Origin: Bacillota bacterium
GTDB taxonomy: Bacteria; Bacillota_E; Sulfobacillia; Sulfobacillales; Sulfobacillaceae
NCBI GenBank assembly: GCA_021802225.1
Contig: JAKAAS010000116.1
Span: 1-6,254 of the forward strand
Reading direction: 5' to 3'
Length of the DNA stretch: 6,254 nt
The notes beneath the pieces were generated by a model. It had not been told where the DNA came from and did not search any database. It saw only the letters and a program-made list of their open reading frames with translations. Shown one piece after another: positions 1-6,204 of the stretch; positions within the stretch are counted from its first letter, which is position 1; the number at the start of each line of letters is the position of its first letter. Made by a program: the position numbers and the translations under genes.

Positions 1-26
1 GCCCAGGGCCGTGGGGAAGTAGAATG

Positions 27-76
27 CGGCTGGATGGCAGCAGTCTTTTAGACAGGGCATAGGTCGGCTGGATGGC
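27..76. repeat. 12-bp direct repeat downstream of the exporter
   Basis: CGGCTGGATGGC occurs exactly at 27-38 and at 65-76, with start points 38 bp apart. The flanks do not match. It lies in the 128-base stretch at the left edge, where no gene can be supported. It might be a protein-binding pair, a remnant of a duplicated segment, or chance. Confidence 0.45.
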
Positions 77-106
77 CTGACCAAGGAAAGCGCGGTTTTT
101 CGCCAG

Positions 107-127
107 ACCGGATGCGAGCGATCCGGC
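107..127 (-). terminator. Hairpin just past the exporter stop, without a U-tract
   Basis: In minus-strand RNA, GCCGGAT (127-121) pairs with ATCCGGT (113-107) over 7 positions, including one G-U, around a 7-nt loop. It begins two bases after the exporter stop codon. No run of U follows directly (the next bases are CTGGCGAAAAACC), so it is at best a weak or Rho-assisted terminator, or a 3'-end stabiliser. Confidence 0.3.
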
Positions 128-128
128 G

Positions 129-1346
129 CTAGGGCCGCAGGCTGCCACATGCCAGAGATGATGCGGCGAGGCGCGCGTAAGGCAGCGCCAGCAGGGATGC
201 GGATGCCACCAATGCTGCAGCGCAAATCATGGCCGCAGCAGGTCCGTAAGTGAACGCCACCACGCCAGCCAGGGCCATGCCGGCTGGCACCAATACCATG
301 TGGAACATGCTGAGCGCTCCTGAAACCGAACCCATGACATCTGTGGGCACGACCGACTGCCTGACCAGCACCAGCCCTTGGGTCACAGCCCCTGAACCCA
401 ATTCAATGACAGCCGCTCCCAAGACGAAGCCCGCCCAGCTCTGCCAGAGGCTCAGAATGGCCAGACCGATGGCCATGAGGGCGGGCGCAGCTGCCGCAAT
501 AGCCAGGAGGTGGCGGGGCAGCCAGCGGGGAATGAAAATCAAGGAGAATACCGTTCCCGCGGTCGAAGCCGTAAGAGCCAGGCCGAGGGCCGCCGGTCCG
601 AGGTGAAGGGTCTGCCGCATATAGAGCAAATATTCACCGATATAAAAGCTGAATCCAAAGTTGAGCACGCTGGAAAATAGGACCATGCGCCGCAGTACCC
701 GGTGAGACCAGGTGTAAGAGAGGCCGAGGGTGAGAGAGCGCAGGGGCCTGTGGCGGGGGCTGGGCAAGGGCCAAGCTTTTTTGGTCAGCAAAAAGATGGT
801 GGAGAGTGCCGTGGCGAGACCGCTCGCCAGAAATGTGTGGAACAGCCCCGCCGCCAGTAGAATGCCTCCCATTCCACTGGCAAGAAATTGCTGGGCCGGA
901 CCCACCGCGCTCATCCAGGCATTAACGGCGGGCAAGTCCTCGCGGCGGGAAATTTTGGGAACGATGGCCTGTGACGCGGCGCGGGAAATTACAGCAAAGC
1001 CGTTCCAGACAATGACGGCGGCGATAAGCCAAACTAGCCGGTAGGGAGCTCTCAGGACCATGGCAATGGCGCCGGTAAACACTGCAGCCAGCAGATTGCT
1101 CCACACGATCAGGCGGATGGGCGGCACACGGTCGGACAGCCAGCCAGCGAGATAGCCCGTAAAAACCTGGGTTGCCCGCCCCAAGGTATTGGTATACGCC
1201 AGAGCGAGCGCAGGCTGGGGAAATGATGTGGCGGCCCACTGAATGGCCAGGGTGCCTATGCCCACGCCATTGGCGCGAACCAAGCGGTAGAACCAGAAAC
1301 GCGCGAGCAGAGGATATCGTTTCATCCAAGCCGGTCTCAGACTCAT
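129..1346 (-). CDS. MFS_3/EntS-like major facilitator superfamily exporter, 405 aa
   Basis: This is an integral inner-membrane transporter, probably a proton-driven exporter of a small molecule whose identity the sequence does not show. The protein is strongly hydrophobic throughout, with roughly 10-12 membrane segments, and its 405 residues are normal for a 12-TM MFS protein. The MFS signature loop between TM2 and TM3 is visible as GWLSDRVP (residues 69-76 approximately). A P-x-x-SRREDLPAVNAW segment (130-144) and VPTDVMGSVSGAL (333-345) resemble the conserved cytoplasmic loops of the MFS_3 family, which includes the enterobactin exporter EntS and macrolide-efflux-like proteins. The start at 1346 is chosen because GAGAGGTG lies four bases before it; the next Met (residue 8, at 1325) has no ribosome binding site. 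The gene follows the hydrolase after 83 bases with no convincing promoter between, so co-transcription is likely. Family placement is fairly sure; the substrate is unknown. Confidence 0.9.
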   Translation of the reverse strand: MSLRPAWMKRYPLLARFWFYRLVRANGVGIGTLAIQWAATSFPQPALALAYTNTLGRATQVFTGYLAGWLSDRVPPIRLIVWSNLLAAVFTGAIAMVLRAPYRLVWLIAAVIVWNGFAVISRAASQAIVPKISRREDLPAVNAWMSAVGPAQQFLASGMGGILLAAGLFHTFLASGLATALSTIFLLTKKAWPLPSPRHRPLRSLTLGLSYTWSHRVLRRMVLFSSVLNFGFSFYIGEYLLYMRQTLHLGPAALGLALTASTAGTVFSLIFIPRWLPRHLLAIAAAAPALMAIGLAILSLWQSWAGFVLGAAVIELGSGAVTQGLVLVRQSVVPTDVMGSVSGALSMFHMVLVPAGMALAGVVAFTYGPAAAMICAAALVASASLLALPYARLAASSLACGSLRP

Positions 1347-1350
1347 TGCC

Positions 1351-1358
1351 CACCTCTC
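1351..1358 (-). promoter_or_regulatory. Ribosome binding site of the MFS exporter
   Basis: The sequence GAGAGGTG on the minus strand ends four bases before the ATG at 1346. It is a strong Shine-Dalgarno match and fixes the start of the exporter at its first Met rather than at the internal Met at residue 8. Confidence 0.8.
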
Positions 1359-1376
1359 TCGTCACAGTCAATGGCC

Positions 1377-1421
1377 GGCCTCAACCAGTGCGGCTGGGAA
1401 GTCAGAGCACTGGCTGAGGCC
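1377..1421 (-). other. Intercistronic 15-bp stem-loop between hydrolase and exporter genes
   Basis: Arms at 1421-1407 and 1391-1377 pair over 15 positions in the minus-strand RNA, with one G-U wobble, around a 15-nt loop. The plus-strand RNA would instead have an A-C mismatch at that position, so the structure suits the coding-direction transcript. It starts 8 bases past the hydrolase stop and ends 30 bases before the exporter start. No U-tract follows on either side, so it is not a classical intrinsic terminator. Likely roles are protecting the 3' end of the upstream message, marking a processing site, or damping expression of the exporter relative to the hydrolase. The pairing is directly visible; the role is inferred. 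Confidence 0.65.
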
Positions 1422-1429
1422 TCGCGTCA

Positions 1430-1999
1430 TCAGAATGCCGGCTCGTCCAACTCCGCAGCCGCCGTGACCTCGCTGGTATGCAAAATTTCCGCAAAGCCTG
1501 TCATGGCCGCGCAGGTGGCCCGCTGGATCTCTGCAGCTGAGACGATTGTTCCGCGCAGGCTCAAATTCCGTGTAGCGGTGGCATCATCGGTGAACAGGCA
1601 CCGGTAGCCGCGCTCGCGCGCCTGCCGTGTGGTCGCATCGCAACAGTGATGCGTTTGAAATCCAGTGATGACGACGGTATCTGCGCCCGCGCGGGATAAA
1701 TAAGCGTCGAGAGGGGTCTGGGTGAAGGCGCCGGGAAAGTGTTTGGTGAGCACGGGCTCCCCGCTTGCAATGTCTAGCTGGGGGTGCATGAGCACACCCG
1801 CCGACTTGGCGCGAAACACGGGCGATTGTGGGTCCAGTGCCTCGTGAACCAGGTGTATGACGGGCCAGTTGCGGGTCCTCCAGACTGTGAGCAGACGGTT
1901 GATATTGGCCAATGCCTCGGGTCCGCCATCCACAACCCACTGTCCATAAGGCTCAAAATATTCTTGCTGAGCATCAATGACGATCAGTGCTGGCTGCAT
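1430..1999 (-). CDS. Isochorismatase-superfamily cysteine hydrolase, 189 aa
   Basis: This is a soluble single-domain cysteine hydrolase of the isochorismatase/nicotinamidase superfamily (YecD/YcaC-like). Family members cleave amides, carbamoyl groups or vinyl ethers through a Cys nucleophile. The Asp-Lys-Cys triad is visible: D9 in LIVIDAQQEYF, K86 in TKHFPGAF, and C119 in GFQTHHCCDATTRQA, with the typical VVITG strand just before. C119 aligns with the family nucleophile, because T116 sits three residues before it and T123 four after. The length is normal. It has no aryl carrier domain, so it is not an EntB-type siderophore enzyme. An open frame extends upstream to 2158, overlapping the helicase gene, but homology begins at the Met at 1999. 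That Met is preceded by GGGGG (7-base gap) and a GAGGAAAG stretch further up. The exporter gene follows 83 bases downstream. The substrate cannot be told from sequence; a ureidoacrylate, nicotinamide or other amide substrate is possible. Confidence 0.92.
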   Translation of the reverse strand: MQPALIVIDAQQEYFEPYGQWVVDGGPEALANINRLLTVWRTRNWPVIHLVHEALDPQSPVFRAKSAGVLMHPQLDIASGEPVLTKHFPGAFTQTPLDAYLSRAGADTVVITGFQTHHCCDATTRQARERGYRCLFTDDATATRNLSLRGTIVSAAEIQRATCAAMTGFAEILHTSEVTAAAELDEPAF

Positions 2000-2006
2000 G
2001 ATTAAG

Positions 2007-2020
2007 CCCCCGCTTTCCTC
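2007..2020 (-). promoter_or_regulatory. Purine-rich ribosome binding region of the hydrolase
   Basis: The minus strand reads GAGGAAAGCGGGGG and ends seven bases before the ATG at 1999. The G-rich end is at standard spacing, while the better match AGGA lies about 16 bases away. The site supports a start at 1999 rather than at the upstream in-frame Met codons. Confidence 0.5.
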
Positions 2021-2043
2021 TTTCTTTTTAAATTGCAGCATCC

Positions 2044-2072
2044 GGGGCGCCTTTGGGGCGGCGCTCCTTTTT
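2044..2072 (+). terminator. Plus-strand intrinsic terminator-like hairpin in the helicase-hydrolase gap
   Basis: The arms GGGGCGCC (2044-2051) and GGCGCTCC (2060-2067) pair over 8 bp, with one G-U wobble, in plus-strand RNA. They enclose an 8-nt loop and are followed at once by TTTTT (2068-2072). In minus-strand RNA the same arms have an A-C mismatch and no U-tract downstream. The element therefore looks like a terminator for rightward transcription, although every recognised gene here reads leftward. It may stop antisense transcripts before they enter the helicase gene, or it may be a chance hairpin in GC-rich DNA. Confidence 0.35.
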
Positions 2073-2093
2073 GCCGCAGACGGGAAAAGAGAT

Positions 2094-5000
2094 TCAGGGA
2101 CCAGTGGCTTTGGCTTCTTGCCGGTGGCGCTGAATGACCTGACGCAGCTTCTCTTCAATGCGCGGTCCGCGCCTCTTGTAGCCTAAGGCACCGGTCAGTT
2201 CTTGCATCAGCTCCCCGTCCGTGCGCAAGAGACCGTCCGATTGGATCCAGTCCAGCACCTCGAGGATCTCCGCGCTGCTCCGCTGGTCAATAGGGATTCC
2301 CTGTTCTGCTGCAGGCTGTGCCCCGCGCCGTGCCGGGCCTGGGGGTGCTGTGAGCTGCAATTTCTCCGGGGCTTCCGCCGGGGGAGGCGGCCCGTCAGTG
2401 TCCTGCAGGGCCTTGTGGTACACTGCGGCTGCGCGGTCGGCTTCCCCGGCCGGATCGCGGAACCATTCGGTGGACCAAATGCGGTGGAACTTCCAGCCCA
2501 AAGCTTCCAGCTGCTGCTGGCGCAGCCGGTCCCGGTCCCGGGCATTGGGTGCGGAATGATAGGTGGCGCCATCACATTCAATAGCCAGTACAAACTGTCC
2601 GGGGCGCTGCGGATGTTTGACCGCAAAATCCAAACGGTACCGGGAGACTCCCCACTGAGCCACAAGATCTAATCCCCGGTTTTGCAGGGCGTCACGCACC
2701 GAGAGCTCGAATGCGTTGAGCGCAATGGCGTCATTGGGGCGCTCGGCGCTTAGGATCTGGCCACCCGAGCTGGCATAGGACAGGAATTCCCGCAGCAGGC
2801 TGACCCCGCGGGACATCTTGCGCTCCGGGTCCATGTCCCGATGATCGAACGACGCGACGACGATCATGCGGCTGCGGGCACGGGTGACGGCCACATTCAG
2901 GCGCCGCTCGCCTCCTTCTTGGAGTAACGGGCCGAATCGGTACGGGAGATGGCCGGTCCGGTCTTTGCCGTACCCAATTGAAAGGATGATGACATCCCGC
3001 TCATCTCCCTGCACCCGTTCAAGATTTTTAATGAAGAATCGGTCTGGGCGTTTGGCATCAAAGAAATCATCCAGCTCGGGACGTCCCCGCAGTGCTTCGT
3101 CTAAGGCCATTTGGATGCGGTTCGCGTGCCTCAGACCCATCGTGATCACACCGAGAGTCTCTGACGGGTGCTCTGCCGCATGTTGCAAGATCTCCTCAAC
3201 GACTTTCGTGGCCTCGTCCGCCACACTGTCACTCCCGTCCTCCGAACTTGGCCCTTGGGGAACGACGAGCTGCAGTCGCAATGGCTGAAGGTGGCCGCAT
3301 CCCGGAAACGTCACTAAGCGGTCGCCATAAATATGATGGTTCGAAAAAGCAATCAGGCGTTCGTCCCGGCTGCGGTAATGCCATTCCAGGGTCCAAGGGG
3401 CCGTGAGACCGGACATGAGGTCGAGCACGCTCTCGAATCCCTCGTATGCGCTGCCCTCATCCCCGTTGTCCCCTTCTTCTCCCGCGGTGGCGAAGAACAT
3501 CGTCGGCGGCAACTGGTGATTGTCGCCCGCCACTACGGCTTGCCTGCCACGCGCCAGCGAGGGGACGGCGTCTTCCGGAAGCACCTGGCTGGCCTCGTCA
3601 AAAATCACCACGTCAAACACAGTGCGTGCGGCTAAGAGCTGGCTGACATTGAGAGGACTCGCCACCCAGATCGGCCGGAGCGCGAGAACCGCTTGCGGTG
3701 CTTGCTGCAAGAGTTTGCGCACCGACAGGTGGCGAGATTTTTTTGCAGCTTCCTGCCTGACCAAACTTTCTTGCTGAGGATATTCGTTGAGTATGTTCAC
3801 CGCCCGCTGTGCGTGGGCACGGGTAACCCGGGCCCGGTTCAGTTCGATGCGCCGCCGGTCGCTCTGGCCAAATTCCTGGATAATGCGCTCATGATTGCTG
3901 CGGGTAAATGTAGCCAGCCCGGCCTCCTGCGAAAATGCGGCATCGAGCGCCGAGTGCCTCAGCATGGCATAGAATGCCGCAACCCAGTCCTTAGATTCCG
4001 TCTGCCGGAGTTTCAGCTCTTGGAGAAAAGTGCCGAGAGCCAGTTGGCTTAGTTTTTGTTCCAGCGTGTATATCCGGTACAACCGCAGTGGTGTCAGGCG
4101 GTCTTCCACCAAGTGCCGCAGCGTCTGCTCCCAGTGTTCCACGGGCATCTGGCGGACATCCAGCCCGAAATGGCTTAAAGTTTCCATATCGCGGGCAATA
4201 TCCGGCCAGAGCTCCGCCAGCTCTGGAAGATTTTTGGGAGCGTCCGGCACTCCGTGATATCCCCAGGCCTGCCACTGGGCGCGCAGGGCCTGGACTTGGC
4301 GGAGGTCATTCAAAGGGTGTTCGGGCGCCCGGGCGGATATCTGGTATCCCTTCATCTGGCGCAGCGCCCAGCGGTATTGGCTGTCCGTCAGGCGGTGCAG
4401 CAGCGCGGAGACGGTCGATTCCGAAGGCCTCAAAGCTTTCTCCACGGCGTCGATATCGGAGGCGAAGAGGGTGTCGTGGTAACGTGCGCGGATCATCGCC
4501 GTCTCATTCCAAAATTTCAGCAGTGCGGCCCAGTCGTCAAGGGGGTGGCGCGATAGAAAGTCTTCAAAATCCCGAGAATGCCGTCCTGCCGAACGAAATC
4601 GGAGCCAGTGGTCACCGAGCCGACCGACAACCGCCAGGACGTCTTGCACCTCGCTCTCAGTGGTGAGCCGCATCGCGGTCCACGGGCTTTGTGGAGGGAT
4701 GTCTAAAGCCCCCAGTTCCTGGAGGTCTTCTTCCACTGCCCTTTGCACCTGTGGGGTGAAAACCAGGAGGGCCTCAGGAGGCAAACGCAAAGGGAGCCGC
4801 AGGGGTTCCGGCGTCTGCAGCACCGCGCCCAGCAGGGAAAAGACGCTCATGTCCAAAGGTGCTCGGGGGGCATGTAGTGCGCTGACGTAGGCATTCAGGT
4901 GAGTGCGGCGGTCCGAAAAGACCTCGTGCACTGTGTCAGTTGAGACCGGCTCTGCCCGCCGGATACGTTCTAGACTGTCCCCTAACAGCCGGGCGGAGGA

Positions 5001-6062
5001 ATTCTTCGACCGGGCTGCCCCCTCCAAATCCAGAGCTAAATGTTCCAGTCCCACATCATGCAAGCGTCCCAGCACCACGTCCAAAGCGGCGCGCTTTTCC
5101 GCAACGAAGAGCACCGACTTGCCTTCAGCCGCGGACTCCGCCAGGATATTGACAATAGTTTGGCTCTTGCCTGTGCCCGGCGGTCCCAAAATCACCCCGG
5201 TCTTTCCGCTCGCTACGGCGCGAATGACCCGCATCTGACTGGAATCCGCGTCCAGGACAGTAAATTCGCTGTCAGGTGGGACGTCATCCAAAAAGGTGTC
5301 CTCCACGTCTGCACTGTGTGGAGGGAAAAGTCTCAGCCGGGCCTCGCTGTCCCCGGCCAGAGCGGCGATGACATCATTATCCGCCAAGGCGTCGCCTAAT
5401 TCGGTCAGGTCGGATACCATCGCGAGTTTTTGAAAAGAAAAATTTCCTACAATCACGGCGGGGTCCAGGGAAAAGTCAGGAACATCTCGGGTCTGTTCCT
5501 GCATCTTGGCAACGCGGGCACCGAATGAACCCCAGGGGACGTCATCTTCGTCTTCGGGAATCAGCCGCACGCCGAAGCTGTCTTCGAGGGCATACACCAT
5601 CACGGGGTTCAACTGAAGGTCGCCGTTTTTGCGCACATGGGCCCGGTGGCCTTCGCGCCCAGCGAATTCGATTTCCGCGGGAACCAGCCAGACAGGCGCG
5701 GAGGGAGGGCGGCCCCCGTCCGGGGACTTCCATGATGCCAGACCCAGCCCGACATAACAGGTGCGGATTCCCTTCTCTTCGAGATTGGTGACCGCCTGAT
5801 TTCGAATTTCCTGGGCTTTTGCCAAGACCAGGCTGCGGTCATCTCCAGCACATTGGGCCACATCCAGGAGAGACCCGCCTAAAAACGTCTCGAGGTCAGA
5901 CGGTTTGAGGTTGTTGAGACGCAGACTGCCCTTTTTCAGGTCGCGAAAATACAGGAGCGTATTGCGCCGTCCCAGATCGAAGAGTTTCTGTTTCCACTTT
6001 TCCCGTGCGCCGTCCACGATACTTTTTCTGCTGCTTGAGGAATTTTCCATCTCGGTGTCCAT
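2094..6062 (-). CDS. DUF4011 superfamily 1 helicase fused to Vsr/MTES_1575-type nuclease, 1322 aa
   Basis: This is a probable cytoplasmic ATP-dependent nucleic-acid translocase and nuclease, likely in phage or plasmid defence. From the N terminus: a DUF4011 region (about 18-260) opening with WKQKLFDLGRRNTLLYF; a Q-motif-like DSSQMRVI (273-280); Walker A GPPGTGKS (293-300, K299); a helical insert of about 430 residues (360-790); Walker B DEAS (822-825); motif III GDNHQLPP (846-853); motif IV HYRS (895-898); motif V VQGDERD (1017-1023); and motif VI NVAVTRAR (1056-1063). All core helicase motifs are intact. The nuclease domain (about 1110-1215) has D1145 in RLDF, E1162 and D1164 in IECDGATYH, H1169, and ARDRDRLRQ (1174-1182), as in MTES_1575 proteins. 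A Pro/Ala-rich linker (1223-1255) leads to a winged-helix-like tail (1261-1316). The start at 6062 is the first possible one after an in-frame TAG at 6080-6078, with AAAGG upstream; the Met at 6050 is an alternative. The whole domain set sits on one chain, with no methylase or partner gene in view. Domain assignment is firm; the defence role is inferred from the family. Confidence 0.95.
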   Translation of the reverse strand: MDTEMENSSSSRKSIVDGAREKWKQKLFDLGRRNTLLYFRDLKKGSLRLNNLKPSDLETFLGGSLLDVAQCAGDDRSLVLAKAQEIRNQAVTNLEEKGIRTCYVGLGLASWKSPDGGRPPSAPVWLVPAEIEFAGREGHRAHVRKNGDLQLNPVMVYALEDSFGVRLIPEDEDDVPWGSFGARVAKMQEQTRDVPDFSLDPAVIVGNFSFQKLAMVSDLTELGDALADNDVIAALAGDSEARLRLFPPHSADVEDTFLDDVPPDSEFTVLDADSSQMRVIRAVASGKTGVILGPPGTGKSQTIVNILAESAAEGKSVLFVAEKRAALDVVLGRLHDVGLEHLALDLEGAARSKNSSARLLGDSLERIRRAEPVSTDTVHEVFSDRRTHLNAYVSALHAPRAPLDMSVFSLLGAVLQTPEPLRLPLRLPPEALLVFTPQVQRAVEEDLQELGALDIPPQSPWTAMRLTTESEVQDVLAVVGRLGDHWLRFRSAGRHSRDFEDFLSRHPLDDWAALLKFWNETAMIRARYHDTLFASDIDAVEKALRPSESTVSALLHRLTDSQYRWALRQMKGYQISARAPEHPLNDLRQVQALRAQWQAWGYHGVPDAPKNLPELAELWPDIARDMETLSHFGLDVRQMPVEHWEQTLRHLVEDRLTPLRLYRIYTLEQKLSQLALGTFLQELKLRQTESKDWVAAFYAMLRHSALDAAFSQEAGLATFTRSNHERIIQEFGQSDRRRIELNRARVTRAHAQRAVNILNEYPQQESLVRQEAAKKSRHLSVRKLLQQAPQAVLALRPIWVASPLNVSQLLAARTVFDVVIFDEASQVLPEDAVPSLARGRQAVVAGDNHQLPPTMFFATAGEEGDNGDEGSAYEGFESVLDLMSGLTAPWTLEWHYRSRDERLIAFSNHHIYGDRLVTFPGCGHLQPLRLQLVVPQGPSSEDGSDSVADEATKVVEEILQHAAEHPSETLGVITMGLRHANRIQMALDEALRGRPELDDFFDAKRPDRFFIKNLERVQGDERDVIILSIGYGKDRTGHLPYRFGPLLQEGGERRLNVAVTRARSRMIVVASFDHRDMDPERKMSRGVSLLREFLSYASSGGQILSAERPNDAIALNAFELSVRDALQNRGLDLVAQWGVSRYRLDFAVKHPQRPGQFVLAIECDGATYHSAPNARDRDRLRQQQLEALGWKFHRIWSTEWFRDPAGEADRAAAVYHKALQDTDGPPPPAEAPEKLQLTAPPGPARRGAQPAAEQGIPIDQRSSAEILEVLDWIQSDGLLRTDGELMQELTGALGYKRRGPRIEEKLRQVIQRHRQEAKATGP

Positions 6063-6064
6063 TA

Positions 6065-6071
6065 ACCTTTC
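6065..6071 (-). promoter_or_regulatory. Weak ribosome binding site of the helicase-nuclease gene
   Basis: The minus strand reads GAAAGGT, leaving two bases before the ATG at 6062. The GG pair is only three bases from the start, so the site is short-spaced. It pairs best if AGGTTA is aligned with the AGGTGA part of the extended consensus. It is noticeably weaker than the site of the small upstream leader frame, which suggests modest translation of this large protein. Confidence 0.45.
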
Positions 6072-6135
6072 TGTGCGCTATCTATTCTCACTGGCTGCGG
6101 CTGCGATGTCCACACAATGACGGACCCTGTACATT

Positions 6136-6187
6136 GCCCACCGCTGCTAGCCACGAGTCTGTACCATGTTATTCACCTAGCGGGGGC
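6136..6187 (-). other. 5' leader stem-loop enclosing a short leader frame
   Basis: In minus-strand RNA, GCCCCC (6187-6182) can pair with GGTGGGC (6142-6136, bulged U), and GCTAG (6181-6177) with CTAGC (6150-6146). This gives about 11 bp with a 3-nt bulge, closing a 26-nt loop. It starts one or two bases from the predicted transcript start. The first two bases of the leader ribosome binding site and the leader stop codon fall in the stem, while the leader ATG is in the loop. Ribosomes on the leader frame would therefore open the structure. The pairing is visible by eye; the function is inferred. Confidence 0.4.
6147..6167 (-). CDS. Possible six-codon leader peptide MVQTRG
   Basis: A minimal reading frame ATG-GTA-CAG-ACT-CGT-GGC-TAG lies in the leader of the helicase-nuclease gene. 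AGGTGA (6178-6173) sits five bases before its ATG, a better ribosome binding site than that of the main gene. It begins about 22 bases after the predicted transcript start and ends 84 bases before the main start, in a different frame. No codon is repeated in the way of an amino-acid attenuator. It may be a regulatory upstream frame or a 5' ribosome-landing site. It may also be chance, since six codons give no coding statistics. Confidence 0.3.
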   Translation of the reverse strand: MVQTRG

Positions 6188-6195
6188 GATAGGCT

Positions 6196-6204
6196 ATTTT
6201 ACCA
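6196..6204 (-). promoter_or_regulatory. Extended -10 promoter candidate for the helicase-nuclease gene
   Basis: The minus strand reads TGGTAAAAT, which is a TGn extension plus a five-of-six match to TATAAT (6201-6196). The sequence at the -35 distance (GCCAAA at 17-bp spacing) is poor, as is common for extended -10 promoters. Transcription would begin near 6189, giving a leader of about 127 bases. No other good promoter was seen upstream of any of the three genes, so this one could serve the whole leftward cluster. Confidence 0.45.

Noticed and set aside
1..60. Minus-strand frame starting with ATG at 60 and open to the left edge (MPCLKDCC...)
   Set aside because: It has only 20 codons, no ribosome binding site and no recognisable sequence. 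It cannot be told from chance.
1351..1374. TTGACT near 1371 as a -35 box for a separate exporter promoter
   Set aside because: At 17-bp spacing the -10 would fall on the start codon (CAATGA), which is neither a good match nor a workable position.
1430..1999. Hydrolase as an EntB-type isochorismatase of siderophore synthesis
   Set aside because: It is a single domain of 189 residues without an aryl carrier domain, and there are no siderophore biosynthesis genes in the window.
2000..2158. 53-codon upstream extension of the hydrolase frame overlapping the helicase 3' end
   Set aside because: The added residues are Lys/Ser/Pro-rich with no family similarity. The conserved first strand (ALIVID) follows the Met at 1999, which has its own ribosome binding region.
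2202..2672. Overlapping long frames on both strands over the nuclease domain
   Set aside because: Both are shadows. The true frame encodes the conserved IECDGATYH and ARDRDRLRQ motifs, while the others lack any motif.
4088..4666. 192-codon open frame on the plus strand, antisense to the helical insert of the helicase
   Set aside because: It lies wholly inside a well-supported gene. Its composition (Gly, Pro, Arg, Ser rich) is typical of antisense frames in GC-rich DNA, and no domain is recognisable.
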